NCBI GenBank assembly: GCA_964482435.1
Contig: CAYZXL010000019.1
Coordinates: 1 to 64,000 of the forward strand
DNA: 64,000 nt
Origin: CAYZXL01 sp964482435
Lineage (GTDB): Bacteria; Auribacterota; JABMQX01
Reading direction: 5' to 3'
How positions within the stretch are numbered: position 1 is the first letter of the stretch; each line of letters opens with the position of its first letter. The translations under genes were made by a program, and so were the position numbers. Shown one piece after another: positions 17,542 to 26,157 of this stretch. The notes beneath the pieces are model-generated. The model made no database searches. It had not been told where the DNA came from and saw nothing but the letters and a program-made list of their open reading frames with translations.

Positions 17542-18300
17542 CTACAGGCGGACGGGAATGTGGCGGTCGTGGAGGTAATGCTTGGCCTGGGCGATGGAGT
17601 ATTCGCCGTAGTGGAAGATAGATGCAGCGAGCGCTGCATCGGCTTTGCCAAGAGCGAAGGCTTCGTAGACGTGCTGGAGGTTTCCGGCTCCGCCGGAGGC
17701 GATGACGGGGACGCTTACGGCTTCGGAAATCGCGCGAGTCAAGTCGAGGTCGTACCCGTTTTTTGTTCCGTCGGCGTCCATGCTGGTGAGAAGAATTTCT
17801 CCGGCGCCAAGTCCCTCGGCTTCTTTCGCCCACTCGATGGCGTCGAGGTTTGTGGCCTTCCTTCCTCCGTAGGTATAGACAATCCATTTCCCTGAAGAGA
17901 TGCGCTTGGCGTCAATGGCGACGACGATGCACTGGTTGCCGAACGCTCTAGAGGATTCGGTGACGAGGTGAGGGGTCTCGACTGCAGCGGTATTGAGGGA
18001 GACCTTGTCCGCACCGGACTTGAGGAGGAGCCTTATGTCCTCCAGGGTTCGGATTCCGCCGCCGACCGTCAGGGGAATGAAAACCTGCTCCGCGGTTTTT
18101 CGGACAACCTCAAGGATGGTGCGGCGTCGCTCGACGCTCGCGGTGATGTCAAGGAAGACGACCTCGTCGGCGCCCGCCCGGCTGTACGCTGCGGCAATCT
18201 CGACCGGGTCACCGGCGTCGCGGAGGTTGACGAAATTAACACCCTTGACGACACGAGCATCCTTGACGTCGAGACAGGGAATAATCCTTTTAGCCAACAT
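17542..18300 (-). CDS. hisF: Imidazole glycerol phosphate synthase, cyclase subunit HisF
   Basis: 252 aa, a textbook HisF. It has AKRIIPCLDVKDARVVKGVN at the N-terminus with the catalytic Asp, VGGGIRTLEDI, VVAIDAKR with the second catalytic Asp, the intact GAGEILLTSMDADGTKNGYD loop, and the ASGGAGNLQHV phosphate site. With HisH it converts PRFAR and glutamine-derived ammonia to imidazole glycerol phosphate and AICAR, which links it to the purine genes at 32-37 kb. Its start lies inside hisH (11-base overlap), so the two subunits are translated in step. It ends convergent with the M16 peptidase gene, 169 bases away. Confidence 0.97.
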   Translation of the reverse strand: MLAKRIIPCLDVKDARVVKGVNFVNLRDAGDPVEIAAAYSRAGADEVVFLDITASVERRRTILEVVRKTAEQVFIPLTVGGGIRTLEDIRLLLKSGADKVSLNTAAVETPHLVTESSRAFGNQCIVVAIDAKRISSGKWIVYTYGGRKATNLDAIEWAKEAEGLGAGEILLTSMDADGTKNGYDLDLTRAISEAVSVPVIASGGAGNLQHVYEAFALGKADAALAASIFHYGEYSIAQAKHYLHDRHIPVRL

Positions 18301-18976
18301 ACTTGACGAAATTCTCCAGGACTTTTAGCCCGAGGTCTCCGCTTTTTTCGGGGTGAAACTGGACGCCAAAGAGGTTGTCTCTGGCGACGGCGGAGGCGAA
18401 CTCGACGCCGTATTCCGTTGTTGCGGCGACGATGCTTTTATCGTCGGGCACTACGTAATACGAGTGCACGAAATAGAAGAATGACTCGTCCGGGATGCCG
18501 TTGAAGAGATGGGCTGCCGAGGACCGCCTCACAGGTCTGATGGTGTTCCAACCCATGTGGGGGATTTTGAGGTCGCCGACGAATTTCACGACCCTGCCAC
18601 TGATGGCGTTCAGCCCATCGTGCAGCCCGTGTTCTTCGCTCACTGTGAAGAGCAACTGCAATCCCAGACAGATTCCGAGGAGGGGCTTCCCGTCGGCGAT
18701 TCGCTGGTTGACTGCCGGGATGAGCCCCAGAGACTGAAGGTTTTCCATGCCAGCGGAGAACGCCCCGACGCCGGGAAGGACAACCCCCTTCGCAGAGACT
18801 ACCCTTTCGGGATCGCTGGAAAGCTCTGCTTTCGCGCCGACAGCCTCCAGGGCTTTCGTTACGCTTCGGAGATTGCCCAGTCCGTAATCAATGACGACGA
18901 TCTCGGGTTTATCAGCCGCGCGAACGGCGGGATTCGCTGGGTTCCTCAAGATGCCCGGTTGTCTCGGTTCAGTCAT
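18290..18976 (-). CDS. hisH: Imidazole glycerol phosphate synthase, glutaminase subunit HisH
   Basis: 228 aa. A class I glutamine amidotransferase with VIDYGLGNLRSV at the start of the domain, the nucleophile Cys in GICLGLQLLF, and the His-Glu pair in VQFHPEKSG. VLPGVGAFSAGM forms the oxyanion region. The first 22 residues are an extra Pro/Ala-rich leader, so translation might begin later, though no better start codon with a ribosome site is seen. It overlaps hisF by 11 bases and follows the carB half-gene by 42 bases, so carA-carB-hisH-hisF probably form one transcript of glutamine-dependent enzymes. Confidence 0.95.
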   Translation of the reverse strand: MTEPRQPGILRNPANPAVRAADKPEIVVIDYGLGNLRSVTKALEAVGAKAELSSDPERVVSAKGVVLPGVGAFSAGMENLQSLGLIPAVNQRIADGKPLLGICLGLQLLFTVSEEHGLHDGLNAISGRVVKFVGDLKIPHMGWNTIRPVRRSSAAHLFNGIPDESFFYFVHSYYVVPDDKSIVAATTEYGVEFASAVARDNLFGVQFHPEKSGDLGLKVLENFVKYVG

Positions 18977-19018
18977 ATTCGTGAAGGTTTGCGACAGCTT
19001 GACGTCAAAATCGGCGCG

Positions 19019-20692
19019 TCAGCGCCTTCTATCCATGATTTCGTTTTCAGTTTCGTAAGTGGAGTAGAAATATGGTGTGTAAGCTTCGAACTCAGCAGCG
19101 CAGGTGTCCACGAGCTTGTATGCGGGGATGACTCCTCTCTCCCGTCGAAACTTGAAGACAGAGACCTCGTCGGTTCCCAGAAGTCTCGCCAGCTGGATGT
19201 CCGAGAAACCATACTCCTTGGCTCTTCTCAGAAGCTCTGACGGTATGGTTTGCCAGCCTCGTTCCCGATAGTCGCGAATCTCCCTTTCAAGCTTGACAAT
19301 ATGCTTGATGTTGTGCAGAAACCATCTATCAATGCGAGTAAGCTCGTGGATTTCCTCGACGCTTAGTCCCTTCTGGAGCGCGTGCTTGATGTAAAAAACT
19401 CGCTCGGCGTTGGGCGTTCTGAGCCTCTCTCGCAGCCTTTCCAGAGGCACGTCCCGTCTCAAATCATCGAGGCCACCGGCGCCGGTCTCGAGGGAACGCA
19501 GCCCCTTCTGAAGTGCCTCCTTGAAGGTTCTGCCGATGGCCATGGCTTCCCCGACGGATTTCATCGAGGTGGTTAGAGTCGCATCCGCTTCGGGGAACTT
19601 CTCAAAGGCAAAACGCGGAATCTTCACCACGCAGTAGTCTATGGTCGGCTCAAAACAAGCAGGGGTCTCTTTTGTGATGTCGTTGGGGATCTCGTCGAGG
19701 GTGTAGCCGACCGCGAGCTTCGCAGCGATTTTTGCGATGGGGAAGCCCGTCGCCTTGGAGGCAAGAGCGGAACTTCGGGAGACGCGAGGGTTCATCTCGA
19801 TAATGACCATCCGCCCGTCCTCGGGATTGATGGCGAACTGAATGTTAGAGCCGCCGGTTTCAACGCCGATTTCCCGGATGCAGGCGATGGCGCCGTCGCG
19901 CATTCGCTGGTATTCCTTGTCAGTGAGCGTCTGGGCGGGGGCGACGGTTATGCTATCGCCGGTGTGAATTCCCATGGGGTCGAAGTTCTCGATGGAGCAG
20001 ATGATGACGACGTTGTCCTTGAGGTCCCGCATCACTTCCAGCTCGTATTCTTTCCAACCGATGACGGATTCCTCGATGAGAATCTGGCGGATCATGCTCA
20101 GCTCCAGGCCGCGGAAGGCGAGCTCTTCGAACTCCTCGACGTTGTAGGCAATGCCGCCACCAGTGCCGCCGAGGGTGAACGCCGGGCGGATGACGACCGG
20201 GAAGCCGATTTCCCTGGCAACCTGGCGTGCTTCCTCCATCGAGTGCGCCTCGGCGCTTCGCGGCACCCCCAGGTTGATCCGCTCCATAGCTTCCTTGAAA
20301 AGTACACGGTCTTCGGCTTTTCGAATAGCTTCGATGCGAGCTCCGATGGTCTCTACGCCGTATTTCTCGAGCACCCCCTTATCGGCGAGAGCAACTGCGA
20401 TGTTCAGGGCGGTCTGCCCACCGAGAGTGGGCAATAGAACATCGGGTTTTTCCCTTTCGATGACGCGCTCGACGACCTCCGGGGTGATTGGTTCAATGTA
20501 CGTGCGGTCCGCCATGACGGGGTCGGTCATGATGGTTGCTGGATTGGAATTGACGAGGATGACCTGAAAACCCTCCTGCTTGAGAACCTTGCAGGCCTGT
20601 GTGCCGGAATAGTCAAATTCGCACGCCTGGCTAATGATTATGGGGCCAGAGCCGATGATGAGAATTTTGTTTATGTCATCCCTTCGCGGCAC
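19019..20692 (-). CDS. carB: Carbamoyl-phosphate synthase large subunit, N-terminal half only
   Basis: 557 aa, against about 1,070 for a full CarB. It contains the first ATP-grasp unit (ILIIGSGPIIISQACEFDYS, LPTLGGQTALN, PVVIRPAFTLGGTGGG, ENFDPMGIHTGDSI, FAINPEDGRMVIIEMNPRVS) and then the allosteric/oligomerisation linker domain ending in EAYTPYFYSTYE. It stops exactly where the second ATP-grasp half should begin. The carbamate-forming second ATP-grasp and the MGS-like regulatory domain are absent from the window. Start is GTG at 20692 after GGAGGA, overlapping carA by 17 bases. Split carB genes are known in Aquifex and methanogens, so a partner gene elsewhere is likely; the clean domain boundary argues against random truncation. 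Confidence 0.9.
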   Translation of the reverse strand: MPRRDDINKILIIGSGPIIISQACEFDYSGTQACKVLKQEGFQVILVNSNPATIMTDPVMADRTYIEPITPEVVERVIEREKPDVLLPTLGGQTALNIAVALADKGVLEKYGVETIGARIEAIRKAEDRVLFKEAMERINLGVPRSAEAHSMEEARQVAREIGFPVVIRPAFTLGGTGGGIAYNVEEFEELAFRGLELSMIRQILIEESVIGWKEYELEVMRDLKDNVVIICSIENFDPMGIHTGDSITVAPAQTLTDKEYQRMRDGAIACIREIGVETGGSNIQFAINPEDGRMVIIEMNPRVSRSSALASKATGFPIAKIAAKLAVGYTLDEIPNDITKETPACFEPTIDYCVVKIPRFAFEKFPEADATLTTSMKSVGEAMAIGRTFKEALQKGLRSLETGAGGLDDLRRDVPLERLRERLRTPNAERVFYIKHALQKGLSVEEIHELTRIDRWFLHNIKHIVKLEREIRDYRERGWQTIPSELLRRAKEYGFSDIQLARLLGTDEVSVFKFRRERGVIPAYKLVDTCAAEFEAYTPYFYSTYETENEIMDRRR

Positions 20693-21776
20693 GGCGTTCC
20701 TCCAGCGTCTTTATGAAGTCGTCGAAGAGGTAACCGGCATCGTGCGGTCCTGCCGACGCTTCCGGATGAAATTGCACGGAAAATATCGGGAGCTTTCTAT
20801 GCCGCATCCCCTCGAGTGTCCGGTCGTTGAGGTTGACGTGCGTTATCTCGACCTCGTCTGAGCGAAGGGTACTGGCGTCAACGCAGAAGCCGTGATTCTG
20901 GACTGTAATGCAAATCCGCCCGTTTCTCAAATCCTTGACCGGGTGATTGGCGCCGCGATGCCCGAATTTCAATTTATACGTCTTTCCCCCGAAAGCCAGC
21001 CCAAGCATTTGGTGGCCGAGGCAAATCCCGAAAATGGGCATCCTGTCGAGGAGGACCTGCACCGTCTCTACCACGTAGGGAACTCCGGCCGGGTCCCCGG
21101 GTCCGTTCGAGAGAACAAGCCCGTCGGGCCTCATCTCGAGAATCTGTTCCGCATTTGCGTCCGCCGGCATGACGATGACACGGCAGCCGCGCGATGCGAG
21201 GTTTCGGAGAATGTTGTACTTGACGCCGCAATCGAGGACGACGACGGAGTATTTGCCGGTTTCGCTCCAGAGCCACGGTTTCGGACAGGCGACTTCTTTG
21301 ACGAGGTCCCGTCCAATGAACCCGGGGGACTCTCTGGCTTTTGTAACGAGACTGTCATCGTCGAGGTCTTCGGTGGAAATCACGGCTTTCATTACGCCGG
21401 CAACTCTGAGATGCTTGGTGAGGGCCCTGGTGTCAATTCCCTGGATTGCGATGACACGGTTTTCCCTCAGGTAAGCGTCGAGGGTTTTCTCGGCTCGCCA
21501 GTTGCTCGCGATTTCGCTGCATTCCTTGACGGCGAAGCCCTCGACGAAGGGCCTTGCAGACTCGACATCTTCGGAATTGACGCCGTAATTTCCTATCAGG
21601 GGATAGGTCATGGTCACGATCTGCCCCTTGTAGGAGGGGTCGGTGAGGATTTCCTGATAGCCAGTCATGCTCGTGTTGAAAACGGCTTCCCCGAAGGTCT
21701 CGCCTGTGGCGCCGATGGAGAACCCGCGCAGGACTGTCCCGTCCTCAAGCGCTATTTTGGCTTCGATTTTCTGCAT
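20676..21776 (-). CDS. carA: Carbamoyl-phosphate synthase small (glutaminase) subunit
   Basis: 366 aa from ATG 21776 (the frame opens earlier, but QKIEAKIALEDGTVLRGFS is the family start). The N-terminal CarA domain has FNTSMTGYQEILTDPSY and GQIVTMTYPLIGNYGVN. The C-terminal class I amidotransferase has VLSNGPGDP, the nucleophile Cys in IFGICLGHQMLG, and the His-Glu pair in SVQFHPEASAGPHD. It delivers ammonia to CarB for arginine and pyrimidine synthesis. It is the first gene of a minus-strand set and overlaps the carB half-gene by 17 bases. Confidence 0.97.
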   Translation of the reverse strand: MQKIEAKIALEDGTVLRGFSIGATGETFGEAVFNTSMTGYQEILTDPSYKGQIVTMTYPLIGNYGVNSEDVESARPFVEGFAVKECSEIASNWRAEKTLDAYLRENRVIAIQGIDTRALTKHLRVAGVMKAVISTEDLDDDSLVTKARESPGFIGRDLVKEVACPKPWLWSETGKYSVVVLDCGVKYNILRNLASRGCRVIVMPADANAEQILEMRPDGLVLSNGPGDPAGVPYVVETVQVLLDRMPIFGICLGHQMLGLAFGGKTYKLKFGHRGANHPVKDLRNGRICITVQNHGFCVDASTLRSDEVEITHVNLNDRTLEGMRHRKLPIFSVQFHPEASAGPHDAGYLFDDFIKTLEERRAAKG

Positions 21777-22235
21777 TTTTCGCTCTGCCGTTGAGACCTG
21801 AAACCCGTGCAACGCCGGGCGCGGGTAAGGGCGCGAGCGCCTCCTTTGCAAGCAGGCTTCGCCTCTGGCAACTGCCCCGGCGCACAGAAATACTCCAAAA
21901 GTTCAACTCGGTTTTTAGGCGCGACGTTCCTGAGAAGTGAATTCGGCTACCCCCGCCGACCGGTGTGGAAAGATAACACTGCGGCAGGAACTCGTCAATC
22001 GAAATTGTTTTCGTCTTGTCACGGCTCAGTTATGGGAGAAATTCACCGAAGGAACACAGACGGAACCTGCGTATCGCTTTGAGCTTGTGCGTCCCGGCTT
22101 CCGACGGGATCAGAGCGCGAGGGCAAAGGCCTCCTGGGAGGATTTTCGTTCTCACGCCAGGACAGAACGGACGACAAGCGGAGTGCGGGCGCCGGGAAAA
22201 ACGTTGGGAGTATGCGGTGAGCGCGGAGATCGAGT
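21777..22235. other. 459-bp region between carA and cvpA, no gene seen
   Basis: Both flanking genes are on the minus strand, so this holds the leader of carA and the 3' flank of cvpA. Short plus-strand frames here look like chance frames. I found no riboswitch, attenuator peptide or clear promoter box. Confidence 0.35.
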
Positions 22236-22829
22236 TTATTTATTCTTTTCCCCTTTTTTCTCGAAGGAGCTGAGAGCCTCCTCGTATTGGCTCTCGCCCT
22301 TCAAGACCCGCTTCGCGGAGAGGGGAGACATCTGGGCGGTGAAAATCTCATCCACAGTGGGGCTTACTTTCCTCACTTCATTGAAAAAGGCCGCTCCAAT
22401 GCGGGAATCCTTGCCAATTTTCTCGTTGATGATTGGATTTGCTATGAGAACCAGGACAATCAGGCACAGGGCCATGAACACGCCTCCTCGGAGGGCCCCA
22501 ACGACGATTCCACCAATCGCGTCGAGGGCGGGCGGCACCCTTTTGGTCAGGAGCTTCGAAAAGAAGCCCTGAACGAAATAGGCCACAAGCGAAATGACAA
22601 AACATATCCCGACGTATGCCACTAACGCCGAGTAAGTGGATGGCAAAGGAACAAGTGGCTTCAGCGGCTTGCTGAGAAGCTCGCCGAAGAAGATGCACAG
22701 CAACAAGACAGACGCGAAACCCACAAGCCCGAGGAGGCTGGTCATCAACCCCCTGCGGTATCCCTCGTAAAGAGAACCGAAAATGACTACTGCTATGGTG
22801 CTATCAACGAGAACTTCAGCCATTGCCAT
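22236..22829 (-). CDS. cvpA: CvpA family membrane protein
   Basis: 197 aa with four hydrophobic helices in the CvpA arrangement. Near the start is DSTIAVVIFGSLYEGYRRGL, then GLVGFASVLLLCIFFG, YVGICFVISLVAYFVQGFF, and AIGGIVVGALRGGVFMALC. The C-terminal tail is charged and soluble. CvpA was named for colicin V production and is linked to purF expression and cell-envelope stress, but its molecular role is unsettled. Two in-frame ATGs (22829 and 22823) follow an AAGGGG ribosome site; either could be used. The frame remains open to 23573 but that extension does not look coding. Confidence 0.85.
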   Translation of the reverse strand: MAMAEVLVDSTIAVVIFGSLYEGYRRGLMTSLLGLVGFASVLLLCIFFGELLSKPLKPLVPLPSTYSALVAYVGICFVISLVAYFVQGFFSKLLTKRVPPALDAIGGIVVGALRGGVFMALCLIVLVLIANPIINEKIGKDSRIGAAFFNEVRKVSPTVDEIFTAQMSPLSAKRVLKGESQYEEALSSFEKKGEKNK

Positions 22830-23916
22830 CGTGCCCCTTTGATGTTTTGCGCAAAATCCCGCTTGTGGGGAATTCTGCCCACCCGTTCGTACACTATTCT
22901 CACCCGCCGGTCTGCCAAGTATCGCAAGCCTCACACCGCAGGTTGCCAATTTTGCCCGCTTACATCCTGGCCCTGCCCCTTGTGCGGCAGACGACATGTG
23001 CGGAAAAAGGCCCACTTTCGAATCTGCGAGATTTCCTGCGGCCCTGCTAAAGCAAGCTTTGTTCCAACGCGGAGTCCCCAGCCCAACAGTTGAGACACGG
23101 CGTGGCTCGAGTTGCTCGGGCAGGAGGTATCGCTGACGCTGACAACCCTTGCGGCTGAATGCGCAAGCGGTAAAAGGTCGGAGACGAAGCGGCCGAGCCG
23201 CCCTGCGAGACTTGACCCGACGTTCAGACGGCGCCGCGAAACCTCCGAATTTCGGTCGCCTGCAATTCGGAATCAGATACACGAAGTGCGTAGCGAGGGC
23301 TTGGCGTGTACGAAAGAGGGCTGACAGCCGGTCTCTTCTTGCGCTACCCCCACAGCACGCAGTCGAAGCCGCAGTTAGCGCCCAGACCAGTGTTCCGTTG
23401 GTTGTGGTGAAAAAGCCGAGCAAGTAAGCTTTCAGCCATGAGCAGGCATGGGGCCTGGTGACAGTCCCCAACACCGTGCACACCACAGCATGGCATCCCG
23501 CCCTGCGTTCCGCGGGTGACATTGAGTCGCAGCCGTGAAAGGGCGAAATACGCCCACTGAAGCGCAACCACACGTCCTTGACGGGGCGGATTGTGGAGCT
23601 TTTGGGAATTTGGTACGATGCAAAAAGCGGTCGGCGAGGAAGGCTGGAACGGAGGGGTTCAGCGCCGGAACCGTCGGGTTTGGGCGGCCCCGTTCGAGAT
23701 TCTTCAAGAACGACGGTTCTGAAGGGCGCTCGGACGCAATAAGCCCGCGCGCGGGCTTAGGATATGACGAAGGAGGTGCGGAAAATCGTCGGGCCCTGAG
23801 CTCCAGCTATGGCGCAGTTGAGCCGTCCGGGCGATTGCTGCCAAAAGGTGGTTTTCCTTTTCGTTTGAGGCGCCCGCCATGAGGCGAGACAAGGTGGTGG
23901 AAGGGAATCTCCGACC
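22830..23916. other. 1,087-bp region without a supported gene
   Basis: This lies between the divergent cvpA (minus) and heavy-metal exporter (plus) genes, so it should contain two promoters. Many short open frames overlap on both strands, the pattern of GC-rich non-coding DNA; none has a recognisable family. The only distinct structure is the perfect palindrome listed separately. Confidence 0.4.
23740..23759. repeat. Perfect 20-bp palindrome
   Basis: The 20 bases read identically on both strands: TAAGCCCGCG followed by CGCGGGCTTA. It would form a 9-10 bp stem with little or no loop. It lies about 160 bases upstream of the exporter gene. It may be a protein-binding dyad or a remnant of the AAGCCC/GGGCTT-type repeat family seen at 52.9 kb. 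Confidence 0.7.
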
Positions 23917-24939
23917 ATGCTGAAGGTTTTGACCGAGACAATCAGGAGCACGTTCAGCATAAGCGTTTTCGTCTTCGTGATGATGCTTCTGGTTGACTAT
24001 GTGAACGTGCTGACGAAAGGGAGCTTTTCGGCGGTCGTGAAAAAAGGGCGATTCCGTCAGTACGTTCTGGCGTCATTCTTAGGTGTGATGCCAGGTTGTC
24101 TGGGCGGGTTCATGAACGTATCGTTTTATGCTCACGGGGTGATCTCCTTTGGCGCCATGTTTGCGTCCATGGTCTCGGATTGCGGCGATGAAGAGTTCGT
24201 CATGCTTGCCTCATTCCCTGGTCGTGCGCTTCTCCTTTTCGGCATTCTTTTCTTGATGGGTGTGGTCTTCGGATGGCTTGCCGATGCGATCGCTCCGTTG
24301 ATGGGCCCGCGCTATGGCAAAGGATGCAAGCTGGGCGTTGTCCATGACGAGGACGAATGCTATTGCTTCGACAGAGCACAGATTTGGCGGCAGCTAAAAC
24401 GCGTGAGCACGGAAAGGGCGCTTCTTGTCATCGCCTTCGGGGGTGCGATTTTCGCGGGCGCGGGCGGACTGCTTGAGGGGGGCTGGGAGAAAATTACGAT
24501 TATCATCCTCGCAGCAGGCGGAGTCGCCATCGTGGGGACAGCGCCTGACCATTACCTGAAAACGCACATCGTGGCTCACATAGTCAGACGGCACCTCGTC
24601 AGAATTATGCTATGGACGTTCCTCACCCTTCTTGTGATCGGCATCGGGCTGAAGTACTGGGACTTCGAATCTTTTGTCAGGAAGCATGAGGTGCTGGTGT
24701 TTCTCCTTGCGGGGCTCATTGGGCTTATTCCGGAGTCGGGCCCGCATCTGATTTTCGTGAACATGTTCGCGAAGGGGGTCATTCCCTTTTCAGTGCTCTT
24801 GACCAACTCTATCATTCAGGATGGTCACACCCTTCTTCCCCTCCTCTCTTGCTCGGTCAGGGACGCACTGACCGTCAAAGGCATGAAGCTGATCATCGGG
24901 CTTGCGGCAGGCATCGCGGTTCACGCGCTTGGCTGGTGA
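23917..24939 (+). CDS. Putative 10TM heavy-metal exporter (ArsP_2-type permease)
   Basis: 340 aa with about ten transmembrane helices. DYVNVLTKGSFSAVVKKGRF, VMPGCLGGFMNVSFYAHGVI, SFGAMFASMVSDCGDEEFVM and then LASFPGRALLLF follow the pattern of PF11449, a family described as putative 10TM heavy-metal exporter or arsenic efflux protein. The central cytoplasmic loop carries HDEDECYCF, a possible metal-binding patch. The second half repeats the topology with LIGLIPESGPHLIF and NSIIQDGHTLLPLLS. The substrate is unproven. Start at 23917 has a weak ribosome site (AAGGGAATC). No arsenic-resistance or metalloregulator gene lies nearby. Confidence 0.75.
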   Translation: MLKVLTETIRSTFSISVFVFVMMLLVDYVNVLTKGSFSAVVKKGRFRQYVLASFLGVMPGCLGGFMNVSFYAHGVISFGAMFASMVSDCGDEEFVMLASFPGRALLLFGILFLMGVVFGWLADAIAPLMGPRYGKGCKLGVVHDEDECYCFDRAQIWRQLKRVSTERALLVIAFGGAIFAGAGGLLEGGWEKITIIILAAGGVAIVGTAPDHYLKTHIVAHIVRRHLVRIMLWTFLTLLVIGIGLKYWDFESFVRKHEVLVFLLAGLIGLIPESGPHLIFVNMFAKGVIPFSVLLTNSIIQDGHTLLPLLSCSVRDALTVKGMKLIIGLAAGIAVHALGW

Positions 24940-25459
24940 GGCGCAACCGCGGAGAGACGTAATGGCTCAGTTATTGGTCGAATTGTGCGCGCGGCTCAAC
25001 ACCCTGGCAGAAATGCCAACCCCGCCGAAGGCGGGGCGGAACGCGGCGCGGGATGCCACGCCGCGGCGTGCTCGGCGCTGAGGTTTCTCCACGCGCTTCT
25101 GCCCACCGATGGTTGAGGCGTCAGATTCTGGCCAGACTTTTCCTTTACAAAAGCGGCGGAGAAAGTAAAATTGCGGCACGCTGGTTACAGAGAAATCAGT
25201 GGAGGCCCGGAGAAGGGGCGGATTACAGGACTGTATGCTGGTCCGCCGCTCCAAAGGCCGGAGAGGTGAGGCTGAATTAAGGCGCGGGCCTTCACGTCTT
25301 TTCCGTCCTTGGGCGCGGGAACCAGCCCTTCGGGCGCCACAAACGTATCTCTAATGAACGAAGTCCGTCTGCCTGCAAACACTGACAGAGAAACGCAAGG
25401 CATCCCTGTGCAGGTCTGTCTGCCAAGAAACGAACCCGTCTGACTCGGAGGTGGAGACG
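24940..25459. other. 520-bp leader region with two GC-rich hairpins, no gene seen
   Basis: Two inverted repeats follow the exporter gene: a 7-bp stem with a 3-base loop at 25020-25036 (arm CCCCGCC) and a perfect 14-bp palindrome at 25057-25070. Neither is followed by a T-run, so intrinsic termination is doubtful. The rest is upstream DNA of the FeS/flavoprotein operon. A minus-strand frame at 24967-25254 is not convincing. Confidence 0.4.
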
Positions 25460-26140
25460 ATGCCCAACGATATGGTTCTCATCTACATCATGGGGAAGCT
25501 GTATCACGTCCCGGCGACGCTGACAATCATGAAGGCGATGGAATATGCCGGGTACAAATTCATTCGCGGATGCGGATGCCGGGGAGGAGTGTGCGGGGCG
25601 TGCGCGACGGTTTACAGACTGAGCGACAGCTACAAGATTCAGCCGGGATTGGCCTGTCAAACGGTCGTCGAACCGAACATGTCCCTCACGCAGATTCCCT
25701 TTTTTCCGGCGAACAAGGCGATTTACTGCGTCGAGGAACTCAAGCCGGGACCGCAAACGATTTTGAGTTTGTACCCGGAGATTGCGCGGTGCGTCTGCTG
25801 CAATTCGTGCACGAAGATTTGCCCCCAGGACCTCGAGGTCATGGACTACGTCCAGGCGGCCCTCCGGGGGGATATCGAGAAGGCTGCGAAGTTGTCTTTC
25901 GAGTGCATTATGTGCGGGCTGTGTGCCACACGCTGCCAGGGTGAGATCGTGCAGTATCACGTCGGTCTTCTTGCGAGGCGCTTGTATGCAAAATATGTGG
26001 CGCCGAGGGCTCAGCATCTGGCGGCGCGTGTGCAGGAAATCGAGCAGGGCAAATTCGACAGGGACCTGGAAGAATTGCGCGGAATGGAAAAGGCTTCGCT
26101 GAAGAAGCTGTATGGAGAGCGAGTCATCGAAGAGCAATAG
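25460..26140 (+). CDS. Fumarate reductase/succinate dehydrogenase-type iron-sulfur subunit (TfrB/HdrC-like)
   Basis: 226 aa from ATG 25460, eight bases after GGAGG (a GTG at 25451 overlaps that ribosome site). The N-terminal ferredoxin domain holds a [2Fe-2S] site: Cys40, 45, 48 and 66 in GCGCRGGVCGACA and LACQT. Two [4Fe-4S] motifs follow, CVCCNSCTKICP (Cys111, 114, 117, 121) and CIMCGLCATRC (Cys149, 152, 155, 159). Two cubane motifs are the HdrC/TfrB arrangement rather than the mixed [3Fe-4S] form of classical SdhB. A charged helical tail ends the protein. No CCG domain and no membrane-anchor gene are present, so electron transfer is probably soluble. The flavoprotein gene starts 18 bases later. 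Confidence 0.85.
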   Translation: MPNDMVLIYIMGKLYHVPATLTIMKAMEYAGYKFIRGCGCRGGVCGACATVYRLSDSYKIQPGLACQTVVEPNMSLTQIPFFPANKAIYCVEELKPGPQTILSLYPEIARCVCCNSCTKICPQDLEVMDYVQAALRGDIEKAAKLSFECIMCGLCATRCQGEIVQYHVGLLARRLYAKYVAPRAQHLAARVQEIEQGKFDRDLEELRGMEKASLKKLYGERVIEEQ

Positions 26141-26157
26141 TTGGGAGATGATAAGCC

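Noticed and set aside
23344..23882. Several overlapping short frames in the 22.8-23.9 kb gap
   Set aside because: Composition is Arg/Ala/Pro/Ser-rich on both strands, with no ribosome site or homology I recognise; they look like chance frames.
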